64,000 bases of DNA from Advenella sp. FME57 (GTDB taxonomy: Bacteria > Pseudomonadota > Gammaproteobacteria > Burkholderiales > Burkholderiaceae_B), in assembly GCF_014897675.1 (NCBI RefSeq), contig NZ_JABUXU010000008.1, forward strand, positions 124,001 through 188,000, read 5' to 3'. This document shows positions 26,893 through 35,304 of the stretch, one piece after another. The notes beneath the pieces were generated by a model that made no database searches, was not told the origin of the DNA, and saw nothing but the letters and a program-made list of their open reading frames with translations. The first letter of the stretch is position 1; the number at the start of each line of letters is the position of its first letter. Both the position numbers and the translations under genes were made by a program.

Positions 26893-27837
26893 CTAGCCCA
26901 CTCTCGCCTTGTGCGCTAATAGCCAGGTTTTGACGTCGGTTGTCGGGATGCCTTTTTGGGCGTTGTAGGTCGTGGCCTTGTCCCACCACATCCCGTCGCC
27001 GAGCGCGAATGCCACTCTATACCGAGCCATGACGTCCTCGGGACGCCGTGCAAGATCGATGCTGAGTTTTTCTTTTGTCAACAGGTCGCGCTTAAAAGTG
27101 CGCTCCGTAACTTCCTCCACGATTGTAGCTAGCTGGCTGTACGAAACTGTGTCGCTGGCTACAAAGACTACCTGGTTCATAATCCTGGGGTGCTCAAGCA
27201 GGATTTCGGTAGTTAGACGGCCAATATCGTCAGGCGTTGTTACGGTAACTTTTGTTTCCCAGCTACCCAAACCGCGTACGATGCCTCTTTCAAAATCAAT
27301 TAGACCTGTTGTTGGTTCAAACAGGAAACTTGTGAACATGCCGGTTGAAACAATCACCCATTCGGTTTTCGATTGGGACCGTAGTATGTTCCTGACGTCG
27401 TATTGTTCATCGAACACTGGCTGGCCGCTGCCTTTGCCGATGACGTCATAGTCCACGCCAAACTGCCAGGGAAAATAGCGACGGACGCCGGCGGCAAGAA
27501 CGGCTTCGGTCAGTTTGATTTGGGTGCCCGGCCCGGCGACGAATCCGGTGCAATTGATCACAGTATGAAATTGACCGAACACCTGGATGAGATCTTCAAC
27601 GGCGCTGTTCATAAGATCGAATGGCAGCAAACGTGCACCCATGGCACGCAGTTCTCCGTACTTCTGTGCTTGTCCCTGTGTAGGGTGATCCAATGACTGC
27701 GGAGATACCAGCACGGCAAGCGGGCAGCCGGCATTTTTCTGGCGTGGGGCAAGATAGCGCAAGATAGCCATTCCCAGTTCTCCTGCGCCTAACACTAAAA
27801 TATTGTCCATGTTGACGTTCTCAGGCAGCTCGTTCAT
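26893..27837 (-). CDS. NmrA / isoflavone reductase-like NAD(P)-binding protein
   Basis: 314 residues. N-terminal Rossmann motif NILVLGAGELGMAIL (GxGxxG), a VINCTGF segment, YFPWQFGVDYDVIG and VTTPDDIGRLTTEI typical of the NmrA/isoflavone-reductase branch of atypical SDRs. Members are NADPH reductases or redox sensors. AAGGA is upstream of ATG 27837; a second in-frame ATG nine codons later, directly before the Rossmann strand, is possible. Divergent from the repeat-containing LysR gene, which is probably its regulator. Confidence 0.8.
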   Translation of the reverse strand: MNELPENVNMDNILVLGAGELGMAILRYLAPRQKNAGCPLAVLVSPQSLDHPTQGQAQKYGELRAMGARLLPFDLMNSAVEDLIQVFGQFHTVINCTGFVAGPGTQIKLTEAVLAAGVRRYFPWQFGVDYDVIGKGSGQPVFDEQYDVRNILRSQSKTEWVIVSTGMFTSFLFEPTTGLIDFERGIVRGLGSWETKVTVTTPDDIGRLTTEILLEHPRIMNQVVFVASDTVSYSQLATIVEEVTERTFKRDLLTKEKLSIDLARRPEDVMARYRVAFALGDGMWWDKATTYNAQKGIPTTDVKTWLLAHKARVG

Positions 27838-27985
27838 AAGATAGATGTCCTTTATGGTTTAGGATGATTGTTGCAGTTTTCTTGCATAATATGCTGGCAG
27901 TGCATTCAGCATGAGGGAAGGGGTTGCGGCAAAGTAGTAATTCTGAGTATAGGTGGTGTGTGTTCGATTCGTAAGCCCCATTTAA

Positions 27986-28003
27986 TTGCTTTCAAAATTG
28001 CAA
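27986..28003. promoter_or_regulatory. candidate LysR binding site
   Basis: TTGC, ten bases, GCAA in the region between the NmrA-like and LysR genes; a weak dyad consistent with a LysR site. Low certainty. Confidence 0.3.
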
Positions 28004-28048
28004 AAAATGGGATAATGAAGCAACTTATAAGCTTAGCGGAGGACGCCG

Positions 28049-29225
28049 GTGGATAGAATTCGGGTCATGCAGATATTTTGTCGTGTTGTCGAATCTCACA
28101 GTTTTGCGGGTGCGGCAATGAGCCTGTCAATACCTCGTTCCACAGTAAGCAGGGCAATTCAAGACCTGGAAGCTTTTCTTGGCGTCAAACTATTGCAACG
28201 CACGACACGAACGCTCAGCCTCACACCCGATGGCAGTCTTTACTACGATCACTGTATTGCAACGCACGACACGAACGCTCAGCCTCACACCCGATGGCAG
28301 TCTTTACTACGATCACTGCATTGCAACGCACGACACGAACGCTCAGCCTCACACCCGATGGCAGTCTTTACTACGATCACTCTATTGCAACGCACGACAC
28401 GAACGCTCAGCCTCACACCCGATGGCAGTCTTTACTACGATCACTGTATTGCAACGCACGACACGAACGCTCAGCCTCACACCCGATGGCAGTCTTTACT
28501 ACGATCACTGCCAACATGTACTGAACGAGGTTCAGCGGATGGAAGCAAATTTATCGGGCAACGCACTCAAGCCTCGGGGTCGGTTACGAATTGGCATGAC
28601 GTCGTCCTTTGCACGATTGGTTGTTTTACCCGCTATAAAGACGTTTCAGGCTAGCTATCCCGAGATTGATGTAGTACTGACACTTGGCGACCGGCCTGTA
28701 GAGTTGATACAGGAGGGAGTCGACTGTGTAGTACGGGCCGGCATACCAACGTTTTCGGCGTTGTTGGTGGCGCGCAAGATAGGTAGTTTCGAATGGCTGA
28801 TTTGCGCCTCCCCTGACTATCTACAACAATACGGCGCACCGCGCTCACTGGAGGACCTGGCACATCACCAAGTGATCGAATTTCATTCAGGGCTCACGGG
28901 CAGGGCGCAGAATTGGCGCTTTGTCTTGAATGACGAGGAGCGCGAAGTCGGTGTAAAAGGATCTCTCGCTGTGAACGATACCGATGCCTACGTGACATGT
29001 GCTCTTGAGGGGCTTGGATTGATACGCATTGCCAGCTTTCTTGCAGTACAACACCTGCGTGCCGGCCGCCTGGCTCAGGTCCTTGAACAGTACAAGGCCC
29101 CGTCAGTTCCTCTGTCAGTCATTTATCCTCAAAACCGGCATTTGTCTTCGGCGGTGCGAGCTTTCGTCCATTGGGTTGGCGAACGCGTGCACAACGTGGC
29201 AGCAGACTGGGATTGGCGTCCCTGA
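28049..29225 (+). pseudogene. LysR-family regulator interrupted by five 64-bp tandem repeats
   Basis: GTG start at 28049 with GCGGAGGA upstream. Residues 1-68 are a typical LysR winged helix (VMQIFCRVVESHSFAGAAM, SIPRSTVSRAIQDLEAFLG), ending in the wing LLQRTTRTLSLTPDGSLYYDH. From 28191 a 64-bp unit coding this wing is repeated five times. Because 64 is not a multiple of 3, each unit is read in the next frame; the start frame leaves the array out of register and stops at 28654 (201 residues), while the effector domain (RGRLRIGMTSSFARLVVLPAI to VAADWDWRP) continues in another frame to 29225. One copy would give a normal 306-residue LysR, and four copies a 370-residue in-frame protein. As sequenced the gene is off, and it may be phase-variable. 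Confidence 0.85.
28191..28510 (+). repeat. tandem array, five copies of 64 bp, inside lysR
   Basis: Units start at 28191, 28255, 28319, 28383 and 28447, each exactly 64 bp (TATTGCAACGCACGACACGA... to ...TACGATCACTG). The interiors are identical; only bases at unit junctions vary (first base C in unit 3, last base C in unit 3). There are no spacers, so it is not a CRISPR. None of the three forward frames contains a stop inside the array. The near-perfect identity points to recent expansion or ongoing copy-number change. Confidence 0.95.
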
Positions 29226-29300
29226 GTCTTCCTAGGAAATTGGCATGATTATCCGCGCTATTTGACCGTCTCCACATACATGCCGTCCCTTTGCCTGGCC

Positions 29301-30152
29301 TTAGCGCAGTTCAAATCCCAGATTATTAAGCGCTTCAACCAGACGATGCCGTCCTGCCATCGCGTCCGGGCCGCGAACACGATTCAAGGAATGCAGATCC
29401 CAAGGGCCGCTGTTTTTCATGCCCTGCGTCGCGTAAAACTCTGCCATGGTTGCGTTATAGCTTTGCGTCGAGGCATTAAGGGCAGATGCATCATACTTCT
29501 CCTTATGAAGGACTGCAGCCTGAGCAAGGCGTGGTTTGATCGACGCGGGCCTGAGTACATCCGGATAGCCAATACACATGCCAAAGGTTGCGAACGCATA
29601 ATCAGGTAAACCAAGCTCCTTGGCGACTTCCTCTGGATGATTGCGCATCCCACCGATATAGACGACCCCAAGACCCATGGATTCGGCCGCGAGTGCGGCA
29701 TTCTGCGCGGCAAGCGCTGAATCGATAGTTGCAACCAGGAACGTTTCCAAATGATCAAGACTGGCATGAGGCACACCGCGCTTGAGGCCCAGGGATTTCA
29801 GTCGTGACAGATCGGCCACCCAGACAAGAAACAGCGGGCAGCGCCGAATGTGTTCCTGGTTTCCTGCCAGTTGGGCCAGCCGCTCCTTGCGCGCTGGATC
29901 CTGCACCGCCACCACACTCCATGTCTGCAAATTGGAGGAAGACGATGCAGATTGTGCAGCAGCAACAAGCAGTTCGAGCGTATTGGGTTTCAGCACTTCG
30001 TCGGTATATGCACGGACGGAGCGGTGGTTGAGTATGGTCTCGATCGTTGTGTTCAATTCTTCTGAGACGAACGATGCTTTCTGATAACGTGCATATACGA
30101 GGTCTTGCGGAGCACTGGAGCTTATGGAATGGTTCATGAATTTTTTACTCAT
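29301..30152 (-). CDS. nitroreductase-family FMN oxidoreductase (NfsA-like)
   Basis: 283 residues from ATG 30152; an upstream ATG at 30206 would run into the preceding Bug gene. FMN-dependent NAD(P)H reductase of the nitroreductase superfamily: ILNHRSVRAYTDEVL near the N-terminus, AAQSASSSSNLQTWSVV for FMN binding, AAESMGLGVVYIGGMRN and FGMCIGYPD. The overall order and length resemble NfsA/FRP-type enzymes, which reduce nitro compounds, quinones or flavin. It lies 34 bp downstream of a Bug gene in the same direction and is convergent to the lysR gene. The ribosome-binding site is weak, so the exact start is uncertain. Confidence 0.82.
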   Translation of the reverse strand: MSKKFMNHSISSSAPQDLVYARYQKASFVSEELNTTIETILNHRSVRAYTDEVLKPNTLELLVAAAQSASSSSNLQTWSVVAVQDPARKERLAQLAGNQEHIRRCPLFLVWVADLSRLKSLGLKRGVPHASLDHLETFLVATIDSALAAQNAALAAESMGLGVVYIGGMRNHPEEVAKELGLPDYAFATFGMCIGYPDVLRPASIKPRLAQAAVLHKEKYDASALNASTQSYNATMAEFYATQGMKNSGPWDLHSLNRVRGPDAMAGRHRLVEALNNLGFELR

Positions 30153-30186
30153 AGATTTAACGTGATAGCTGGTTTTGGAATAGTAA

Positions 30187-31173
30187 TTAATCAACCTTGA
30201 TTCCAAGCTGACGGATCAATGGAGTCCACCTGTCCATCTCACTTCGTATGAAAGCGTCCAGCTCTTGAGGCGTGGAACTGACCAGTTCCATGGCTGAAAG
30301 TCGATCGCCCAACCCGGGAAGGGCCACAATCCGGCGAATTTCGGCATTCAGTTTCGCAACGATGTCAGGTGGTGTGCCCGCTGGCGCCAGCAGGCCAAGC
30401 CATTCTGTCGTAACCACATCTATCCCTTGTTCCTTGAATGTAGGAATATTGGGCATGGAAGGGTAACGTTTCTCGGAAGAAATACCCAGAGGCTTGACCT
30501 TCTTGCTTGTATATTGCTCCCACGCCTGGCCTACCGTCGCGAAGGTCATGGGTATATGACCTGCCATTGTGTCCATAAGAGCCGGGGTACCGCCTTTGTA
30601 GACAACATGTTGAATGTCTATGCCTGTATTCTGTTTCAGCAGTTCGGCGGTCAAATGCGTCATAGACCCGGTCCCGGCAGATCCGAAGCTGATGACATTC
30701 GGCTGGCGTTTGGCCAACGCAACCAGTTCGGTCAGATTATTGGCTTCAAATCCCGGATTGGCGTAGGCCACGATAGGCGTGCGAGCCATCAGACTGATGG
30801 GCTGAAAATCCTGTAGCGTGTCATAGGGCATCGTTGAGCGCATGGCCGGGTTGGTCGTGTGATTGCTGACCGAAATGATGAGCGTATAACCGTCTGCCGG
30901 CGATCGGGCCAGCGCGGTCGTTCCGATCAAGGTGGATGCGCCGGGTCGCAACTCAACCAGTACCGGTTGCCCCCAATGCTCCTGCATTTTCTGGCCGATC
31001 GCGCGTGCAAACGTGTCTACCGGCCCGCCCGCCGCAAAGGGTACGATGATCTTGATTGGCTTTTCCGGATACTTGTCAGCAGCCGAATTAGCGAATGAGG
31101 TACTGGCAATACACAAGCCGATTGTCGTGGCAACCGACAGCAAGCGCGTCCGTCGTCTAAGGTTTACCTTCAT
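30187..31173 (-). CDS. Bug/TctC-family periplasmic substrate-binding protein
   Basis: 328 residues from ATG 31173 (MKVNLRRRTR), where AAAGGA sits at good spacing; a longer frame from 31269 would add 32 residues ahead of the signal peptide and is unlikely. Signal peptide, then YPEKPIKIIVPFAAGGPVDTFA, VELRPGASTLIG, VVYKGGTPALMDTMAGH and MPNIPTFKEQGIDV. Followed by the nitroreductase gene, so the imported compound may be a nitro- or quinone-type acid; inference from order only. Confidence 0.9.
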   Translation of the reverse strand: MKVNLRRRTRLLSVATTIGLCIASTSFANSAADKYPEKPIKIIVPFAAGGPVDTFARAIGQKMQEHWGQPVLVELRPGASTLIGTTALARSPADGYTLIISVSNHTTNPAMRSTMPYDTLQDFQPISLMARTPIVAYANPGFEANNLTELVALAKRQPNVISFGSAGTGSMTHLTAELLKQNTGIDIQHVVYKGGTPALMDTMAGHIPMTFATVGQAWEQYTSKKVKPLGISSEKRYPSMPNIPTFKEQGIDVVTTEWLGLLAPAGTPPDIVAKLNAEIRRIVALPGLGDRLSAMELVSSTPQELDAFIRSEMDRWTPLIRQLGIKVD

Positions 31174-31700
31174 CTCCGTGTCCTTTGAAAGGTTGTTGTG
31201 TTTCGTGTCGCAAAAACCATTGCATCCGCTGTCTTTATTGATCGCATTATATCGGCCTACGTTTCTCAATATAACGCCTTAGTATTTCGATATTCGAAAC
31301 ACTGTTTTTCCCCTGCGCATTGTCGGGAGGCAGCATAATCCACCAGAGCGTTGATGCCATTGATGGAGAAATTTTATTTAAATACACGGATTGCACTTCG
31401 TTCATAAACCGAAGAATTATTATTCTTCCAATCTGCTCACTGTTGCATTCAATTAATAAAAAAAGATCCCGGATTGAAAAAAACCTATAATAATTATCAC
31501 AATCGAAATAAATCGATTGTTAGAGGGGACTTCATATTGAGAACGCCAATATGAAGCAGGGCATCTGCGGTATACGTCGCGCAGAGAAGCGTCAACGCCT
31601 GGTATCCGGCCCATCTGGCCATAGCGATCAACAGGGCGTCTGTTCATAATGCATACCGGGTTTTACCTTGTAAACCAGTCTAGGCCATTAATTAAAAGGA
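31174..31700. other. divergent intergenic region of Bug and D-aminoacylase genes
   Basis: About 530 bases between divergent genes. It contains the ATTTC-N7-GAAAC repeat, otherwise AT-rich sequence with no gene I can support. A GGCGTTCTC/GAGAACGCC-type pairing is suggested around the phrase GAGAACGCC at about 31538-31546, but no clear structure was established. Confidence 0.4.
31284..31300. promoter_or_regulatory. inverted repeat ATTTC-N7-GAAAC upstream of Bug gene
   Basis: ATTTC (31284-31288), GATATTC, GAAAC (31296-31300), matching in form the two IclR-type sites at 17747 and 17766. It lies about 110 bp upstream of the Bug start at 31173. An IclR-type regulator may act here in trans. Confidence 0.4.
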
Positions 31701-33335
31701 ATGAACTTGAATAATTTTGGAAAAATTATCGCCGGCTTCGCGGTCTGTTTCGCATCATCGACGGCGGTCGCGCAAGGCGCAAGTACCGAAAAAGTGGATG
31801 TGGTTATTGAAAACGGATTTGTGTTCGATGGTACTGGCGCACCGTGGGTTAAGGCAGACGTGGCCATCACGGGCGATCGCATCCAGGCGGTCGGCAATCT
31901 GCGGAATGTGAGTGCAGCCCGGCGGATCGACGCTACCGGCCTTTATGTGTCGCCGGGTTTCATCGATCCTCATACTCATGCCGGCGATGGTCTGGTAAAA
32001 AGTGATTTGGCTGGCGCGGAACCGCTTTTGGTCCAGGGGCTGACAACCGTCATGATCAATCCTGACGGCGGTAGCGCGCAAGAGGTCGATCCCGTTGACA
32101 TTGCAGGTCAGCGTGAAGTGCTTCTCGGGCATGGCGTGGGGATCAATGTGATTCAACTTGTGCCGCACGGGATGGTTCGGCGTGCGGTAATGGGTGACGT
32201 GGATAAGCACGCAAGTGCGGAACAGCTGGATAAAATGCGCGATTTGGTTCGCAAGGGGATGCAGGACGGGGCTTTCGGGATGTCCAGCGGACTTTTTTAT
32301 GTGCCGGGATCGTTTGCTGATATTTCCGAGGTCGTGGAACTTGGTAAGGTGGTTGGGGAGTATGGCGGTGTCTATACCAGTCATATCCGGGATGAAAGCG
32401 ACTATTCGATCGGACTGATTCCGTCTGTCGACGAGGTCATCAAGGTCGCCCGGGAAGCCAAGATTCCCGGGATCGTGACCCATGTCAAAGCATTGGGACC
32501 CAGAGTTTGGGGCTTCTCCGAGGCGATCACGCAACGGATCGAACAGGCTCGTGCGCAAGGCGTGGAGATGTGGGTCGATCAGTATCCCTACGATGCTTCC
32601 AGTACAAGCCTTTCGGCCGCACTCATTCCCCGCTGGGCAATGGCAGGCGGGACGTCGAAAATGCTGGAAAACGTCAAGGACGCCAAGGTTCTGGAAAAAA
32701 TACGGCCGGAAATCGAGAACAACCTGGCCCGTCGCGGTGGTGCGGACCACATTCAGCTAACCACTTTCGGTCCGGATACTTCTTTGGAAGGGCGGAAATT
32801 AAGCGACATCGCTGACAAACGCGGCAAACATGCCATCGATGCCACGATCGAACTACTGAATGAAGCAAATGGAAAAATCAATATTGTTTCTTTCAATATG
32901 CTCGACAGCGATATTGAGTCATTTATGAACAAGCCTTGGCGCATGACATCGTCGGACGGCAGTCTGGTGGCCATGGGTAAGGGAGTGCCACACCCACGCG
33001 CCTATGGGGCATTTCCACGGATGATTGCCAAATATTCACGAGACGATAAGGTGGTTCCGCTGGCGACAGCCATTCACTCCATGACGGGACTTCCGGCCAC
33101 TGTGCATCGTATGAAGGACCGAGGTTTTCTCTTCGAGAAGATGTATGCCGATATCGCTATTTTTGATCTTAAGGAAATCCAGGATACCGCGACATTCGAC
33201 AAACCGCATCAACTGGCCAAGGGCATGAAGTATGTTTTTGTTAATGGACAGTTGGCGATTGATGATGGTAAGTACAATGACAACCGCAATGGACGGGTGC
33301 TGAATCGCAAAGGTGAGGATTTTGGCAGGAAGTAG
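31701..33335 (+). CDS. exported D-aminoacylase / N-acyl-D-amino acid deacylase-type amidohydrolase
   Basis: About 544 residues. Signal peptide (GKIIAGFAVCFASSTAVAQ) then an amidohydrolase family 3 enzyme: VDVVIENGFVFDGTGAPW, the metal-binding GFIDPHTHAGDG, SGLFYVPGSFA, GGVYTSHIRDESD, and HSMTGLPATVHRMKDRG near the C-terminus. Removes acyl groups from N-acyl-D-amino acids or acts on related amides in the periplasm. Start: AAAAGGA directly touches the ATG at 31701, so initiation may use the in-frame TTG at 31707. No operon partner downstream; it is convergent to a second, cytoplasmic relative. Confidence 0.85.
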   Translation: MNLNNFGKIIAGFAVCFASSTAVAQGASTEKVDVVIENGFVFDGTGAPWVKADVAITGDRIQAVGNLRNVSAARRIDATGLYVSPGFIDPHTHAGDGLVKSDLAGAEPLLVQGLTTVMINPDGGSAQEVDPVDIAGQREVLLGHGVGINVIQLVPHGMVRRAVMGDVDKHASAEQLDKMRDLVRKGMQDGAFGMSSGLFYVPGSFADISEVVELGKVVGEYGGVYTSHIRDESDYSIGLIPSVDEVIKVAREAKIPGIVTHVKALGPRVWGFSEAITQRIEQARAQGVEMWVDQYPYDASSTSLSAALIPRWAMAGGTSKMLENVKDAKVLEKIRPEIENNLARRGGADHIQLTTFGPDTSLEGRKLSDIADKRGKHAIDATIELLNEANGKINIVSFNMLDSDIESFMNKPWRMTSSDGSLVAMGKGVPHPRAYGAFPRMIAKYSRDDKVVPLATAIHSMTGLPATVHRMKDRGFLFEKMYADIAIFDLKEIQDTATFDKPHQLAKGMKYVFVNGQLAIDDGKYNDNRNGRVLNRKGEDFGRK

Positions 33336-33399
33336 GCGTACAGGCCTATTGCATTGAAACCTTCGCCTGTGCAAGTCACCAGCGCAGTTGCAAAAGTAT

Positions 33400-33433
33400 C
33401 GACCAGCGAGAGTGCAGCGACTCTCGCTGGTCG
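33400..33433. terminator. strong hairpin between converging amidohydrolase genes
   Basis: CGACCAGCGAGAGT (33400-33413), loop GCAGCG, ACTCTCGCTGGTCG (33420-33433): a perfect 14-bp stem located 65 bp after the stop of the first amidohydrolase and before the end of the convergent second one. No T-tract on either side, but the stem is long enough to act as a bidirectional terminator or RNA 3'-end stabiliser. Confidence 0.7.
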
Positions 33434-33572
33434 ACTTCAGGAACATCCAGGGTTTCGACGCTAAAGGTAAGTGCCAACCGAAGCAGGGTAAGGACTAACT
33501 GCAACTGCGGTGGTCAATATCCGGACGAACGCGGCGCTATAAAGCGCCGCACCTGATTTCATCAAACTCACA

Positions 33573-35291
33573 TCACGGACGATGCCCGCCCCGGCGTCCG
33601 CGCAATAGCTGTCCCGGCAGGTCGCCCGTTGGCCTGCCGTTCTCGAATGTCGTTTGTCCATTGACAAGCGTTGCCACATAGCCATCTGCCCGTTGCACCA
33701 GACGTCTTCCGCCGGCGGGCAGGTCGTAGGCCATTTCCGGTCCGTACAGACGAATGGCGTCGGGATCGATAATATTGATATCCGCTTTATGCCCTTCGAC
33801 CAGCAGGCCACGATCATGCAAGCCATAAACGCGGGCGGTGTCTGAGGTTTGCCGTTTGACAACCCATTCCAGCGGCAATTGCGGCCCTCGCTTGCGGTCT
33901 CGCGCCCAATAGCTCAGCATAAACGTGGGCATGCTGACGTCGCAGATATAGCCGCAATGCGCGCCGCCATCCGAGAGGCTGTTCACGGTATTTTCGTGCA
34001 GTAGCAACTGGTGCAGATGATCCAGATTTTCATAAGAGTAGTTGAAAGATGGGAAATACAGAATGGCTTTGCCGTCATTTTCGAGCATCATGTCATAAAT
34101 GATCTCAAGGGCAGGATGACCGCTGCGAGCAGCGATGGCAGCGACGCTTTCCTCTGGCAATGGTTCATAGTCCGGATTATCGCCCAGCGGGTAAATCTTG
34201 GAGAATGTACTGAACAGGCGCTCAGCACGACGGTCACGCAAACCGGCCTGTTCATTCATGATTTTGCGTCGAATCTCCGGTTTGCGCAGTGCGGCGATCA
34301 ACTGATCGGGCGGCAGATGTTGCATGGCCTGGAATGTCGGATGTGCGATGAAAGGGTGCAAGGTACTCTGCCATGAAAACAGGATACCTAATGGCCTGCC
34401 GCTAATGCCGCCCATCAGCGGGATTTTTTCGTCCCGGGCCTCATCCAGACTCTCTGCGATTCGCTTCCATACATCCGGAGCGCCGTCAGTCTGCTGCAAA
34501 TTAAAAAGCACGGGCAAATTGTTATGACGTGCGAGCGCTTTCAGCCATGGCATTTCCTGCTCCATGGCGGGGTGATTTCCCGTCATCTGAAAAACGCCAT
34601 AGCCCAGCTCGCCCATCATAGTACCCAGGGCCATCAGTTCGTCTTCCGTGGCAAAGGTGCCAGGTGGATACTTGCGTTCGTCATATTTGTGCAGGAACGT
34701 GCGTGCGGTGGAAAAACCAACGGCGCCGGCTTCGAGCGCTTCGCGCAAAATATCCCGCATGGCGATCAGATCTGCCGGCGATGCCTCATCATGGTGTATC
34801 GCCCGGTCTCCCATCGTATAAGTCCGAAGTGCAGAATGAGGCACCTGTGCACCGATATCCAGTGCCTTCGGACTTCTGTCGAGCGCATCCAGGTATTCCG
34901 GAAATGTTTCCCAGTCCCAGCGAATGCCCTCGGATAACACCGATCCCGGGATATCTTCGACTCCCTCCATGACCTTGATCAGCCAGTCACGGCGTTCGGC
35001 TTTCACAGGCGCAAAGCCGACGCCACAGTTGCCCATGATCGCGGTAGTCACACCATGCCAGGTGGAAGGGCTCAGATAAGGATCCCAGGTTGCCTGCCCA
35101 TCATAATGGGTGTGAATATCAATCCATCCGGGCGTCACCAGACAGCCTTGTGCCTCAATGACGCGCGCTGCATTCGATCCTTTTCCGCCGACGTTTACGA
35201 TTTTTCCATCGCGAATACTTAAATCGCCTGTGTATGTGGCAGCGCCGGTTCCGTCAACCAGGGTACCGCCACGGATCAAGATGTCATCCAT
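33573..35291 (-). CDS. cytoplasmic N-acyl-D-amino-acid deacylase-type amidohydrolase
   Basis: 572 residues from ATG 35291, preceded by GGAGA at seven bases; a longer frame from 35312 lacks this. Amidohydrolase family 3: DDILIRGGTLVDGTGAATYTG, metal motif GWIDIHTHYDGQATWD, GNCGVGFAPV, and LSDGGAHCGYI near the C-terminal metal site. No signal peptide, unlike the neighbour at 31701. Members include D-aminoacylases and D-glutamate/D-aspartate deacylases; long forms like this one are often of unknown substrate. The Bug gene lies just 13 bp upstream in the same operon, and a LysR regulator is divergent. Confidence 0.87.
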   Translation of the reverse strand: MDDILIRGGTLVDGTGAATYTGDLSIRDGKIVNVGGKGSNAARVIEAQGCLVTPGWIDIHTHYDGQATWDPYLSPSTWHGVTTAIMGNCGVGFAPVKAERRDWLIKVMEGVEDIPGSVLSEGIRWDWETFPEYLDALDRSPKALDIGAQVPHSALRTYTMGDRAIHHDEASPADLIAMRDILREALEAGAVGFSTARTFLHKYDERKYPPGTFATEDELMALGTMMGELGYGVFQMTGNHPAMEQEMPWLKALARHNNLPVLFNLQQTDGAPDVWKRIAESLDEARDEKIPLMGGISGRPLGILFSWQSTLHPFIAHPTFQAMQHLPPDQLIAALRKPEIRRKIMNEQAGLRDRRAERLFSTFSKIYPLGDNPDYEPLPEESVAAIAARSGHPALEIIYDMMLENDGKAILYFPSFNYSYENLDHLHQLLLHENTVNSLSDGGAHCGYICDVSMPTFMLSYWARDRKRGPQLPLEWVVKRQTSDTARVYGLHDRGLLVEGHKADINIIDPDAIRLYGPEMAYDLPAGGRRLVQRADGYVATLVNGQTTFENGRPTGDLPGQLLRGRRGGHRP

Positions 35292-35304
35292 ATGTATTCT
35301 CCAA

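Noticed and set aside
28191-28510. Possible CRISPR array
   Set aside because: The units are directly adjacent without spacers, have no dyad symmetry, and lie within a protein-coding frame; no cas genes are near.
28078-28524. Separate 148-codon frame across the repeat array
   Set aside because: It is a by-product of the stop-free 64-bp repeat read in another frame; start and composition are not gene-like.
31755-32750. 331-codon frame antisense to the first amidohydrolase gene
   Set aside because: The plus strand carries a clear amidohydrolase with signal peptide and metal motifs; the antisense frame is His/Arg-rich and typical of a shadow.
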